Made by a program: the position numbers and the translations under genes | The notes under the pieces: generated by a model | The model's input: the letters and a program-made list of their open reading frames with translations, nothing else | Databases searched by the model: none | What the model was told of the DNA's origin: nothing | Assembly: GCA_963748545.1 (NCBI GenBank) | Contig: CAVVJO010000035.1 | Location: forward strand, 372,001-436,000 | DNA from: Roseiarcus sp963748545 | GTDB taxonomy: Bacteria; Pseudomonadota; Alphaproteobacteria; Rhizobiales; Beijerinckiaceae | DNA length: 64,000 nucleotides | Direction of reading: 5' to 3' | In this document: positions 30,336 through 39,049 of the stretch, piece by piece | Layout: each line of letters starts with the position of its first letter | Numbering within the stretch: the first letter of the stretch is position 1

Positions 30336-30655
30336 ATTCGCGGCGCTTTGCGCTGCAATCCGGCCGCGGCGACGCGCTGCGGCCGGCCATATTGCCTGTT
30401 AACGAAGTTTTAACATGTCCGGATACTGGATTGAAAACAAATAGATAAATGCTGATGGACCTGCTGTAATTTTTGTTCACCAAAGGTGATTTGTCTCCGT
30501 CCCCGCTCGCCCCCTATTTTGCCCCGCAGCAAACGGGTCCTCGCCATACCGAGCGACTGCGACCGCAAACGGCGTTACGCCCCTGGCCTCCCGAAGGCCG
30601 CATGGCGGAAGCGCCTGCAACCGGGACCGGGCAATGAGCCCGGAGGCGATCGAAG
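30336..30655. other. Intergenic region ftsZ-lpxC
   Basis: 320 bp without a supported gene. It contains one perfect CtrA-type box (30399-30413), an AT-rich stretch following it, and a small CACC-AAA-GGTG hairpin near 30478-30488. It probably holds the lpxC promoter. Confidence 0.5.
30399..30413 (+). promoter_or_regulatory. CtrA-binding box between ftsZ and lpxC
   Basis: TTAA-CGAAGTT-TTAAC, an exact TTAA-N7-TTAA match, 64 bp after the restored ftsZ stop and 243 bp before lpxC. Third such box in the cluster. Confidence 0.5.
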
Positions 30656-31603
30656 ATGAAGGCAGGATATCAGACGACTCTCCGGCGCCGTGTGGCCATC
30701 GGCGGCGTCGGCGTTCATTCCGCCGCCCCCGCGCAACTCGTGCTTCATCCGGCCGCGCCCGATTCGGGAGTGACCTTCCTTCGCACCGGCCTGCCCGATG
30801 GGCGCGAGCGTCATTTGAAGGCCCGCCGCTCGAACGTCACGCATACCGCGCTTTGCACCATCCTCGGCGATGCGTCCGGGGCAAGCGTCAGCACGGTCGA
30901 ACATCTGCTCGCCGCGCTCGCGGGGCTTCAGGTCGACAATGTGCTGGTCGAGATCGACGGACCCGAGACGCCGATCATGGACGGCTCCGCAGCCGAGTTC
31001 GTCACGGCGATCGATCATGCGGGCCTCGCCCAGCAGGCCCGCCCGCGGCGCTCGCTGAAGATTCTCAAGCCGGTGCGCATCGAGCGCGACGGCGGCTACG
31101 CCGAATTCCTTCCCGCCGAACGCGGGTTCCGGCTCGATGTCGAGATCGACTTTTCCTCGCCCGCGATCGGTCGGCAGCGTCTCGACATTGCGCTCGACCC
31201 AGGGGTGTTCCGCCGCGAGATCGCGCGCGCCCGAACCTTTGGTTTCGTCAGCGACGTCAAGAAGCTGTGGCAGGCGGGCTACGCCCTCGGCTCCTCGCTC
31301 GACAACTCGGTCGCCATCGACAACGACGAGATCCTCAATCCCGAAGGCCTGCGCTACGCCGACGAGTTCGTGCGTCACAAGGCGCTCGACGCGGTCGGCG
31401 ATCTCTCGCTGGCCGGCGCGCCGATCGTCGGCGTTTATCGAACCTATCGGCCGGGCCACAAGCTGAACGCGCAGGCGCTCGAGGCGCTGTTCGCCGATCG
31501 GTCGGCTTACGCCTATGTCGAGGCGGCGGTCACCAAGCCGTTCATCAAGGGTTTCGGCGCGGGCGCGCATGTGCCGGCCGCCGCTTTCGCCGCGGCCGAA
31601 TAG
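30656..31603 (+). CDS. lpxC: UDP-3-O-acyl-N-acetylglucosamine deacetylase
   Basis: 315-residue zinc enzyme that commits to lipid A synthesis. It begins MKAGYQTTLRRRVAIGGVGVHS. Zinc ligands are His in STVEHLLAALAG (near 82) and His/Asp in RHKALDAVGDL (near 240). ETPIMDGSAAEF and FGFVSDVKKL are also conserved. Intact. Follows ftsZ as in most alphaproteobacterial division clusters. Confidence 0.95.
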   Translation: MKAGYQTTLRRRVAIGGVGVHSAAPAQLVLHPAAPDSGVTFLRTGLPDGRERHLKARRSNVTHTALCTILGDASGASVSTVEHLLAALAGLQVDNVLVEIDGPETPIMDGSAAEFVTAIDHAGLAQQARPRRSLKILKPVRIERDGGYAEFLPAERGFRLDVEIDFSSPAIGRQRLDIALDPGVFRREIARARTFGFVSDVKKLWQAGYALGSSLDNSVAIDNDEILNPEGLRYADEFVRHKALDAVGDLSLAGAPIVGVYRTYRPGHKLNAQALEALFADRSAYAYVEAAVTKPFIKGFGAGAHVPAAAFAAAE

Positions 31604-31801
31604 GTTTCTCAGGCGCGTTGTCCGCATACGCGCTCTTGGGCGCCGCGCCGCCACATTCTCCAGCCATTGCACGAATCGCGTGTCGACCGCACAAACTGGC
31701 GCGCGCGTCGGGACTCAGCTAAACACCCGTTGCGTCGCGAGACGCCGGGAGGGGCGGCGGACCCACCGCAAACCAAACGAGCTGCAATCGAGTCCGAACG
31801 T

Positions 31802-32701
31802 ATGGTCAAAATCGAACTGGGCGTCCTGTCTTCGATCGCCGGCCGGCGACCCTGGAGACCCATCGCGGCTGCAGCGGCGCTGATGGCGTTTGCGCTCGTC
31901 GGCTCCGGCTGCTCGATGATCGACCAATTCAATCCGTTCGGCGCGGAAAAATACAAGATGGAGATCGTGCCGGACACGCCGGCGAGCAAGACCTACGACC
32001 AGGGACTCGAGAAGCTGGCGAACGGCGCGCCCAAGGACGCGGCGAAGAAGTTCACCGACCTCGGCCGGCAGTATCCAGAGTCTGACTGGGCCCGCAAGGG
32101 CGCTCTGATGACGGTCTACGCCAACTACCAGGCTTCCGAATGGACCGACACCGAGACCTCGGCCGAAAAATATCTGAAGGACTATCCGAACTCCCCCGAC
32201 GCGCCCTACGTCGCCTATCTCTCCGCGAACGCCTATTATCAGCAGATCCCCGACATCTCGCGCGATCAGGACGTCGCCAACAAGGCGATGACCGCGTTCC
32301 AGGAGATCGTGAAGAAGTACCCGAACTCCGAATATGTCGAGGACTCGAAGTTCAAGATCACGGTGTGCCAGGATCAGCTCGCCGGCAAGGAAATGTCGAT
32401 CGGGCGCTTCTATCTCAACCGGAAGAACTATACCGCGGCCATCAACCGGTTCCGCAACGTCCTCCAATATTACCAGACCTCGCGTCACGCGCCGGAGGCG
32501 CTCTATCGTCTGGTCGAGGCTTACATGGGCCTCGGCATCGTCGGCGAGGCGGAGACGGCGGCCGCGGTCCTCGGCCACAACTTCCCCGACAGCGAGTGGT
32601 ACAAGTACGCGTTCAGTCTCCTGCAGAGCAAGGGCCTGTCGCCGCAGGAAAATTCGGACTCGTGGATATCCAAGATCTACCACGCGGTCGTTCCGTCCTG
32701 A
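31802..32701 (+). CDS. bamD: Outer-membrane assembly lipoprotein BamD
   Basis: 299-residue lipoprotein of the BAM complex that inserts beta-barrels. The start is ATG 31802. The signal peptide ends in the lipobox LVGSGC, with the lipidated Cys at about residue 37. TPR-like helices follow (YDQGLEKLANGAPKDAAKKFTDL; NRKNYTAAINRFRNVLQYY; RHAPEALYRLVEAY). Intact. Upstream lpxC and downstream recN match the usual order. Confidence 0.94.
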   Translation: MVKIELGVLSSIAGRRPWRPIAAAAALMAFALVGSGCSMIDQFNPFGAEKYKMEIVPDTPASKTYDQGLEKLANGAPKDAAKKFTDLGRQYPESDWARKGALMTVYANYQASEWTDTETSAEKYLKDYPNSPDAPYVAYLSANAYYQQIPDISRDQDVANKAMTAFQEIVKKYPNSEYVEDSKFKITVCQDQLAGKEMSIGRFYLNRKNYTAAINRFRNVLQYYQTSRHAPEALYRLVEAYMGLGIVGEAETAAAVLGHNFPDSEWYKYAFSLLQSKGLSPQENSDSWISKIYHAVVPS

Positions 32702-32717
32702 GCGGAGCCTCGCAGCC

Positions 32718-34391
32718 ATGCTCGCGCGCCTTTCCATTCGCGACGTGGTGCTGATCGATCAGCTGGATCTCGAATTTTCGGCCGGCCTGACGATCCTCAC
32801 CGGCGAGACCGGCGCGGGCAAGTCGATCCTGCTCGATGCGCTGTCGCTCGCGCTCGGCGCGCGCGGCGACGGCGGCCTCGTCCGCCACGGCCAGACGCAG
32901 GGCCAGGTGACGGCGGTGTTCGAGCTTCCGAAGGGGCACGCCGCCCACGCGATGCTCGAAGGCCAGGACATCGCGATCGGCGACGAGCTGATTCTCCGCA
33001 GGGTCCAGCTCGCCGACGGACGCAGCCGGGCTTACGTCAACGATCAGAGCGTGAGCGTGCAGGCGCTGCGCGCGCTGGCGGCGTCGCTGGTCGAGATCCA
33101 CGGTCAGCACGACGAGCGGGCGCTGACCGACTCCGCCACGCACCGCGCGCTGGTCAATTCCTATGGCCGCCTGGACGCCGAGGCGAGGGCGACCGAGAGC
33201 GCCCACGCGGCGATGCGCGACGCCGAGCGGGCGCTGGAGGCTGAGCGGGCCCGCGTCGCCGCCGCCGAGGCCGAGGCCGACTTCGCCCGCCATGCCCACG
33301 AGGAGCTGGCGAAGCTCGCCGTCCGCCCGGGAGAGGAAGAGGAGCTCGCCGTCCGCCGGCAGGCGATGATGCAGGGCGAGAAGGTTGCCGCCGATATTCG
33401 CGAGGCGCGCGATCACCTGAGCGGCGATTCGGCGATCCTTCCGATGCTGCTGTCCGTGTCGCGGCGCCTGCAGCGGCGGATGGCGCAGGCGCCCGCGCTG
33501 ATCGAGCCGAGCGTCAAGGCGCTCGACGAGGCGATCGAGGCGCTCGAAAGCGCAACCCAGGCGGTCGAGACGGCGCTCGAGGCTTGCGCCTTCGATCCGG
33601 GCGAGCTCGAGCGCTGCGAGGAAAGGCTGTTTGCGCTGCGCGCAATGAGCCGCAAGTACGGCGCGCCGATCGAAAGCCTGCCCGCGCTGGCGCAGAAATA
33701 CGCCGACGACCTTGCCGCGCTCGACGCCGGGCGGGACCAGGTCCAGCGTCTCGAAGCCGCGTGCGCCCGGACGCGCGAGTCCTACCGCGTCAGCGCCCTC
33801 GCGCTGAGCGCAGCTCGCAGGCTCAGCGCGCGGGCGCTCGAGACCGCGGTCACCGCCGAACTGCCGCCGCTGAAGCTCGAACGCGCGGAATTCCGGGTCG
33901 ATCTGACGACCGACGAAGCGCTCGCCGCGCCGAGCGGCTACGACCGGGCCGAGTTCCTGGTCCGCACCAATCCGGGCTCGCGTCCGGGACCGCTGATGAA
34001 GGTGGCTTCGGGCGGCGAACTCGCCCGTTTCCTGCTCGCGATCAAGGTCTGTCTCGCCGAGCGCGGCACCGCGCCGACGCTGGTGTTCGACGAGATCGAC
34101 GCCGGGGTCGGGGGCGCGGTCGCCGATGCGATGGGCCAGAGGTTGGCGCGCCTCGCGGGCCAAGCGCAGGTTCTGGCGGTGACCCATGCGCCTCAAGTCG
34201 CCGCCCGCGCCCAGAGCCACTACCGCATCGTCAAGACCGACGTTGGCGAGGGCGGCGAGCGCGTGGCGACCAGCGTCGCGCGGCTCAAGGCGGGCGAACG
34301 GCGGGAGGAGATCGCCCGCATGCTGGCGGGCGCGCAAATCACCCGGGAGGCGCGCGCGGCCGCCGCAAGCCTGATCGAGAAGGCGGGATGA
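32718..34391 (+). CDS. recN: DNA repair protein RecN
   Basis: 557-residue SMC-like ATPase in double-strand break repair. It starts at ATG 32718 (MLARLSIRDVVLIDQLDLEF). Walker A is GETGAGKSILLDAL; EIHGQHDERAL lies before the coiled-coil arms (residues about 160-360). The signature motif ASGGELARFLLAIK and Walker B PTLVFDEIDAGVGG lie near the C-terminus. Intact; 16 bp after bamD. Confidence 0.95.
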   Translation: MLARLSIRDVVLIDQLDLEFSAGLTILTGETGAGKSILLDALSLALGARGDGGLVRHGQTQGQVTAVFELPKGHAAHAMLEGQDIAIGDELILRRVQLADGRSRAYVNDQSVSVQALRALAASLVEIHGQHDERALTDSATHRALVNSYGRLDAEARATESAHAAMRDAERALEAERARVAAAEAEADFARHAHEELAKLAVRPGEEEELAVRRQAMMQGEKVAADIREARDHLSGDSAILPMLLSVSRRLQRRMAQAPALIEPSVKALDEAIEALESATQAVETALEACAFDPGELERCEERLFALRAMSRKYGAPIESLPALAQKYADDLAALDAGRDQVQRLEAACARTRESYRVSALALSAARRLSARALETAVTAELPPLKLERAEFRVDLTTDEALAAPSGYDRAEFLVRTNPGSRPGPLMKVASGGELARFLLAIKVCLAERGTAPTLVFDEIDAGVGGAVADAMGQRLARLAGQAQVLAVTHAPQVAARAQSHYRIVKTDVGEGGERVATSVARLKAGERREEIARMLAGAQITREARAAAASLIEKAG

Positions 34392-34518
34392 GCGCTGAAA
34401 ATCCAGCCCTTTCGACGCCTTTGGGCTTGCTCCGGCCGCCTCGTTGGCCCTATCAAGCCATCGACCGGCGAGGGCTCTTCCCGAGTCTCTTCGGTTCGGC
34501 GGAGGGTGAAGGACGCTC

Positions 34519-34719
34519 ATGACCCCGGACGACGCGGGGAAGTCGCCCCGGGATCGACGGCAGGCCCGCCTCGCCGCTTCGCTCCGAGAGAATTTGAAGC
34601 GGCGGAAGGCCCAGCAGCGTTCGCGGACCGCCGAGACGGGATCGGTCGCGGTCGAAGAGAGACCGCAGACCGCCCCGGAGCAGCGCCCGGGGCTCGCGGC
34701 GGACGACAAGATCCGCTGA
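34519..34719 (+). CDS. Small charged conserved protein (66 aa)
   Basis: 66 residues, rich in Arg, Lys, Ala and Glu: RQARLAASLRENLKRRKAQQR is a single basic helix followed by a flexible acidic tail. GGAGGGTGAAGG precedes the ATG. Short proteins with the same LRENLKRRKAQ helix lie just before murA in related genomes, so this is probably a real gene; function unknown. Confidence 0.7.
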   Translation: MTPDDAGKSPRDRRQARLAASLRENLKRRKAQQRSRTAETGSVAVEERPQTAPEQRPGLAADDKIR

Positions 34720-34772
34720 TCCCGTGCGGGCGGAGTGTTCATTCAGGTTTTCGGGGTCGGAAGGATAGGGGA

Positions 34773-36062
34773 ATGGATCGCATTCAAATTCGCGGCGGAG
34801 CCCAGCTCAACGGCGTCATTCCGATCTCCGGCGCCAAGAACGCCGCGCTGCCGCTGATGATCGCTTCGCTCCTCACCGATCAGACGCTGACGCTGGAAAA
34901 CCTCCCGCGCCTCGCCGACGTGATTCAGCTCGCGCGCATCCTCGGCAATCACGGCGTCGATTATTCGATCGACGGCAAGCGGGTCGGCGAGGAGGCGGCG
35001 TCGGGCCAGACCGCGCATCTGAGGGCTCGCACCATCGTCGACACCACCGCCCCTTACGAGCTGGTGTCGCGCATGCGCGCGAGCTTCTGGGTGATTGCGC
35101 CGCTGCTCGCCCGGATGGGCGAGGCGCGCGTGTCGCTGCCGGGCGGCTGCGCGATCGGCACCCGGCCGGTCGACCTCCTGCTGATGGCGCTGGAAAAGCT
35201 CGGCGCGTCGATCGAGATCGACGCCGGCTATGCGGTCGCCAAGGCGCCCAAAGGGCTCATCGGAGGCGAGATCGAATTTCCAAAGGTGACCGTCGGGGGG
35301 ACGCATGTCGCGATGATGGCGGCCTCGACCGCGCATGGCGCGACCCGCATCGTCAACGCCGCGTGCGAGCCGGAGGTGGTCGACGTCGCCGCCTGCCTCA
35401 ACAAGATGGGCGCGCGCATCCGCGGCGCCGGCGCCCGCACGATCGAGATCGTCGGCGTTCCCCGCCTCAACGGCGCCCACCATCGGGTCCTGCCCGATCG
35501 CATCGAGGCCGGCACCTACGCGACCGCCGTGGCGATGACCGGCGGCGACGTGCTGCTCGAAGGCGTCGGCGAGGATCTGCTCGAGACGGCGTTCGATACG
35601 CTGACCCAGGCGGGGGCTATCGTGACGAGCGACAATCGGGGCGTGCGGGTCAAGCGCAACGGCGCCGGCATCCAGGCGGTCGACGTCGAGACGGCGCCCT
35701 TTCCGGGCTTTCCGACCGATCTCCAGGCCCAGTTCATGGCGCTGATGACGCGGGCGAAGGGAACCTCGCGAATCACCGAGACGATTTTCGAGAACCGTTT
35801 CATGCATGTGCAGGAGCTCGCCCGGCTCGGCGCCCACATCAGGCTCGACGGGGAGACGGCGATCGTCGAGGGGGTCGAACGGCTTCAGGGCGCGCAGGTG
35901 ATGGCGACCGACCTTCGCGCCTCGGTCTCTCTGGTGATCGCGGGCCTCGCGGCCGAAGGCGAGACCGTGGTCAATCGCGTCTACCACCTCGACCGCGGCT
36001 TCGAGCGGCTGGAGGAGAAGCTCGGCGCCTGCGGCGCGGACATCACCCGTATAGTGGGCTAA
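34773..36062 (+). CDS. murA: UDP-N-acetylglucosamine 1-carboxyvinyltransferase
   Basis: 429-residue enolpyruvyl transferase, the first committed step to UDP-MurNAc and the target of fosfomycin. The start is ATG 34773 (MDRIQIRGGAQLNGVIPISGAKNAALP). The catalytic cysteine is in the loop LPGGCAIGTRPVDL near residue 124, so fosfomycin sensitivity of this enzyme is expected. APFPGFPTDLQAQ and RVYHLDRGFE are also conserved. Intact. The window also holds the AmgK/MurU route that bypasses this step. Confidence 0.96.
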   Translation: MDRIQIRGGAQLNGVIPISGAKNAALPLMIASLLTDQTLTLENLPRLADVIQLARILGNHGVDYSIDGKRVGEEAASGQTAHLRARTIVDTTAPYELVSRMRASFWVIAPLLARMGEARVSLPGGCAIGTRPVDLLLMALEKLGASIEIDAGYAVAKAPKGLIGGEIEFPKVTVGGTHVAMMAASTAHGATRIVNAACEPEVVDVAACLNKMGARIRGAGARTIEIVGVPRLNGAHHRVLPDRIEAGTYATAVAMTGGDVLLEGVGEDLLETAFDTLTQAGAIVTSDNRGVRVKRNGAGIQAVDVETAPFPGFPTDLQAQFMALMTRAKGTSRITETIFENRFMHVQELARLGAHIRLDGETAIVEGVERLQGAQVMATDLRASVSLVIAGLAAEGETVVNRVYHLDRGFERLEEKLGACGADITRIVG

Positions 36063-36065
36063 GGC

Positions 36066-36521
36066 ATGACCGCGGACGCCGGCAGATTGAAGCTGATCGC
36101 GCTCGAGCGCGAAGGCCTCGACGTCATCTCCGCCCACGCGCAGAACACCTGCGTCAAGCGCGCCGATATGGTCTGGCTCCCGAGCCAGCGGCGCTTCGTC
36201 GTCGCGGGCATGCGGTATGATTGGGTGGCTGCGAAAACCGGACGGGCCGAGCGGGTGTCCAGCGTGCTGCGCTTCGATCGGGTGCTGAAGGTCTCGCGCC
36301 TCGGCCTTGGCGACGCCGACATGGAGACGACGCTGAACCTCATCGGGGTGACGTTCCAGAAGACCGATCCTCCCGCCGGCATGATCATGCTCGCCTTCGC
36401 CGACGGCGCGCTGGTGCGCCTCGACGTCGAATGCGTGGAGGTCGAGCTTCGCGACATGGAGCTTCGCGCGCCCGCCGAAAGCTGCGCCGGCCACGCGCTG
36501 TCGGATCCCTCGGGGGTCTGA
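36066..36521 (+). CDS. DUF2948 family protein
   Basis: 151-residue protein of DUF2948, a family that in Hyphomicrobiales typically sits between murA and hisD. The family's start LKLIALEREGLDVISAHAQ and the segment FVVAGMRYDW are evident. Function unknown. Only three bases separate it from the murA stop, and hisD follows after 21 bp, so the three are probably one transcript. Confidence 0.88.
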   Translation: MTADAGRLKLIALEREGLDVISAHAQNTCVKRADMVWLPSQRRFVVAGMRYDWVAAKTGRAERVSSVLRFDRVLKVSRLGLGDADMETTLNLIGVTFQKTDPPAGMIMLAFADGALVRLDVECVEVELRDMELRAPAESCAGHALSDPSGV

Positions 36522-36542
36522 GAGCCGCGACAGAGAGGTTTT

Positions 36543-37847
36543 ATGGCGATTGAACTCGACACCGCGGCGGCCGACTTCGAGCAGCGCTTCGCCGCGCTGC
36601 TCGGCGCCAAGCGCGAAGCGGCGGCGGACGTCGACGCGGCGGTCGCCGCGATCATCGAGGACGTGCGGGCGCGCGGCGATGCGGCGCTCGCCGAATATTC
36701 CCTCCGCTTCGATCGCGTCGATATCCTGCGCCAGGGAATCGAGATCGCCGTCGCCGAAGTCGATGCGGCGGTCGCGGCTTGCGACGCAGAGGCGCTGAAG
36801 GCGCTCGAACTCGCGCATGCCCGGGTGACCGACTTCCACAAGCGCCAGAAGCCGGCCGATCTTCGCTTCACCGATGCGCTCGGCGTCGAACTCGGCTGGC
36901 GCTGGCGCCCGATCGACGCCGTCGGCCTTTATGTGCCGGGCGGCGCGGCGAGCTATCCCTCGTCGGTGGTGATGAACGCGGTCCCGGCAAAGGCGGCCGG
37001 CTGCCGCCGCCTCGCGATGGTCGTGCCGACGCCGGACGGCCATATCAATCCGCTGGTGCTGGCGGCCGCCCGTATCGCCGGGGTCGACGAAATCTACCGG
37101 GTCGGCGGCGCGCAGGCGATCGCCGCTTTGGCCTACGGCACAGAGACGATTGCAGCGGTCGACAAGATCGTCGGGCCGGGCAACGCCTATGTCGCTGCGG
37201 CGAAGCGGCGGGTGTTCGGATCGGTCGGGATCGACATGATCGCGGGGCCCTCGGAGGTGGTCATCCTCGCCGACCGGACCGCCGATCCGCGGTTCGTCGC
37301 CGCCGACCTCCTCGCCCAGGCCGAGCACGACGCGGCGGCCCAGTCGATCCTGATCACCGACGACGCGGGGCTGGCGCGCGCGGTCGTGGCCGAGGTCGAA
37401 CGGCAGCTTGCAGACTTGCCGCGGGAAAAAATCGCCCGGGCGAGCTGGTGCGACTACGGCGCGATCATCCTCTGCCATCGGCTCGAGGCGGCGCTGCCGC
37501 TGGTCGAGCGGCTGGCGCCCGAGCACCTGGAGATCATGACCCGCGATGCCGAGGCGCTTTCGGAGCGGATCGTCAACGCCGGGGCCGTCTTCCTCGGATC
37601 GCATACGCCCGAAGCAATCGGCGATTATGTCGGCGGATCCAATCACGTGCTTCCGACGGCGCGCTCGGCGCGCTATGCCTCAGGGCTCGGAGTGCTGGAT
37701 TTCATGAAGCGGACGTCCCTGCTCAAATGCGACGCCAAGGCGCTGGCGGCCCTCGGACCCGCGGCGATCGCGCTCGGGCGGGCGGAGGCGCTCGACGCTC
37801 ACGCCCGGTCGGTCGCGATCCGGCTCGCCCCGGAGTCGGGCTCGTGA
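36543..37847 (+). CDS. hisD: Histidinol dehydrogenase
   Basis: 434-residue zinc enzyme for the last two steps of histidine synthesis. VGLYVPGGAASYPSSVVMNAVPAKAA, the NAD region GGAQAIAALAYGTETI, VGPGNAYVAAAKR, GPSEVVILAD and AEHDAAAQS are hallmark segments; catalytic His residues are in LAPEHLE and GGSNHVLPT. Intact. Its stop overlaps the next start by four bases. Confidence 0.96.
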   Translation: MAIELDTAAADFEQRFAALLGAKREAAADVDAAVAAIIEDVRARGDAALAEYSLRFDRVDILRQGIEIAVAEVDAAVAACDAEALKALELAHARVTDFHKRQKPADLRFTDALGVELGWRWRPIDAVGLYVPGGAASYPSSVVMNAVPAKAAGCRRLAMVVPTPDGHINPLVLAAARIAGVDEIYRVGGAQAIAALAYGTETIAAVDKIVGPGNAYVAAAKRRVFGSVGIDMIAGPSEVVILADRTADPRFVAADLLAQAEHDAAAQSILITDDAGLARAVVAEVERQLADLPREKIARASWCDYGAIILCHRLEAALPLVERLAPEHLEIMTRDAEALSERIVNAGAVFLGSHTPEAIGDYVGGSNHVLPTARSARYASGLGVLDFMKRTSLLKCDAKALAALGPAAIALGRAEALDAHARSVAIRLAPESGS

Positions 37848-38332
37848 GCCGGAAGAAGGACGAGAGCCGGGATCGCCTGAGCGACGTGTTCCTCGACGAG
37901 GACACCATCCCGCGCGGCAAGATCGAGGACGACCACGAGCGCGCGGTGGCGATCTTCGACCTCGTCGAGGAGAATTCCTTCGCCATCCCCGGCCGCGACG
38001 ACGGCCCCTACACGATGACCATCTCGCAGGAGGAATCGAAGTTCACCTTCGACGTCCGGACCTCGGACGGCGAGCAGGCCGTGTCGATCGTCGTGTCGAT
38101 GACCCCGTTCCGGATGCTGCTCAAGGACTATTTTCTGGTCTGCGAGACCTATTATTCGGCGATCCGGACTGCGAGCCCGCGACAGATCGAGGCGATCGAT
38201 CGGGAGCGCACCAAGCTCCACAACGAGGGCGCCGAGCAGATGGCCCAGCGCATCAACGAGAAGTTGACGATCGACCAGGGCACGGCGCGGCGCCTCTTCA
38301 CCCTGATCTCGACGCTCCGCTGGAAGATATGA
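37844..38332 (+). CDS. UPF0262 family protein
   Basis: 162 residues of the uncharacterised UPF0262 family, which typically follows hisD in Hyphomicrobiales. It starts at GTG 37844 (GTGA overlap with hisD). Conserved parts visible: IEDDHERAVAIFDLVEENSF, FRMLLKDYFLVCETYY and a basic C-terminus ISTLRWKI. No membrane segment; function unknown. Confidence 0.88.
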   Translation: MSRKKDESRDRLSDVFLDEDTIPRGKIEDDHERAVAIFDLVEENSFAIPGRDDGPYTMTISQEESKFTFDVRTSDGEQAVSIVVSMTPFRMLLKDYFLVCETYYSAIRTASPRQIEAIDRERTKLHNEGAEQMAQRINEKLTIDQGTARRLFTLISTLRWKI

Positions 38333-38347
38333 CGCCATGGTCGCGTC

Positions 38348-39049
38348 TTGAAGAGCGCAGTCGATGACCGCGCTGTAGGGCCGGGTCAGCGACCCGGCCC
38401 TACAGCGCCGCGCACTGACTTCATTCGCGCCAACACCCGGCTTCTCGCTCCGCCGCTCGTGCCGGAACTCAGGCTCCGGCTCGCCGACGAAGCGGTGCCG
38501 ATCTGGAAAAAGACCGAAGAGGAACTCGGCGAAATGGGCCTGCCGCCGCCGTTCTGGGCGTTCGCCTGGGCTGGCGGGCAGGCGCTCGCCCGCTATGTGC
38601 TGGACAACCCGACCCTCGTTCGAGGCAAGCGCGTGCTCGATTTCGCCTCGGGCTCGGGACTGGTCGCGATCGCCGCGGCGCTCGCCGGCGCGGGCGCGGT
38701 CGAGGCCTCCGACGTCGACCCCTTCGCCGTCGCGGCCATCGAAGCCAACGCCGCCGAGAACCGCGTGACGGTCGCCGCGCGTTTCGAGAACCTGATCGGG
38801 ACGGACGAAGGCTGGGACGTCGCGCTGGCCGGCGACGTCGCCTACGAGAAGGATCTGGCCGAGACGGTCACGGACTGGCTGGCCAAACTCGCTCGCCGCG
38901 GCGCGACCGTTCTGATCGGCGACCCCCGCCGGACCTACCTCGCCCTCGACCGGTTGGAGAGCGTGATCGAATACCGCGTGCCGGTGACGCGGGAACTCGA
39001 GGATGCTGAGATCAAACGGACCGGGGTGTTCCGGTTTCGGGGGACGTGA
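38348..39049 (+). CDS. Class I SAM-dependent methyltransferase (ETFB-lysine methyltransferase-like)
   Basis: SAM methyltransferase with the fold core intact: GKRVLDFASGSGLVAIAAA (motif I) near residue 95, then ASDVDPFAVAAIEANA and DVALAGDVAYEKD. KKTEEELGEMGLPPPFWAFAWAGGQALARY is characteristic of the ETF-beta lysine / ribosomal-protein methyltransferase group. The start is uncertain: TTG 38348 is in frame, but an ATG at 38364 reads MTAL and then a stop, because a perfect 18-bp inverted repeat (38370-38408) lies within the first codons. Related proteins start with a few residues before FIRANTRL, so the repeat may have been inserted at the 5' end. Confidence 0.8.
   Translation: MKSAVDDRAVGPGQRPGPTAPRTDFIRANTRLLAPPLVPELRLRLADEAVPIWKKTEEELGEMGLPPPFWAFAWAGGQALARYVLDNPTLVRGKRVLDFASGSGLVAIAAALAGAGAVEASDVDPFAVAAIEANAAENRVTVAARFENLIGTDEGWDVALAGDVAYEKDLAETVTDWLAKLARRGATVLIGDPRRTYLALDRLESVIEYRVPVTRELEDAEIKRTGVFRFRGT
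38370..38408. repeat. 18-bp perfect palindrome (REP-like)
   Basis: Two exact 18-base arms separated by a three-base loop (AGC at 38388-38390). The left arm centres on TAGGGCCGGGTC and the right on GACCCGGCCCTA. This is the form of a repetitive extragenic palindrome. Only this one copy was found in the window. It lies just after the UPF0262 stop and may also act as a terminator, although no T-run follows. Confidence 0.8.

Noticed and set aside
30336..30448. Extended FtsZ C-terminus
   Set aside because: Out of frame with the conserved DIPAFLRRQ peptide, which ends at 30335.
32613..34742. 709-codon open frame antisense to recN
   Set aside because: Shadow of recN, whose Walker motifs and signature are intact on the plus strand.
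34743..37646. 967-codon open frame antisense to murA, DUF2948 and hisD
   Set aside because: Covers three well-recognised genes; composition is that of a shadow frame and no domain is visible.
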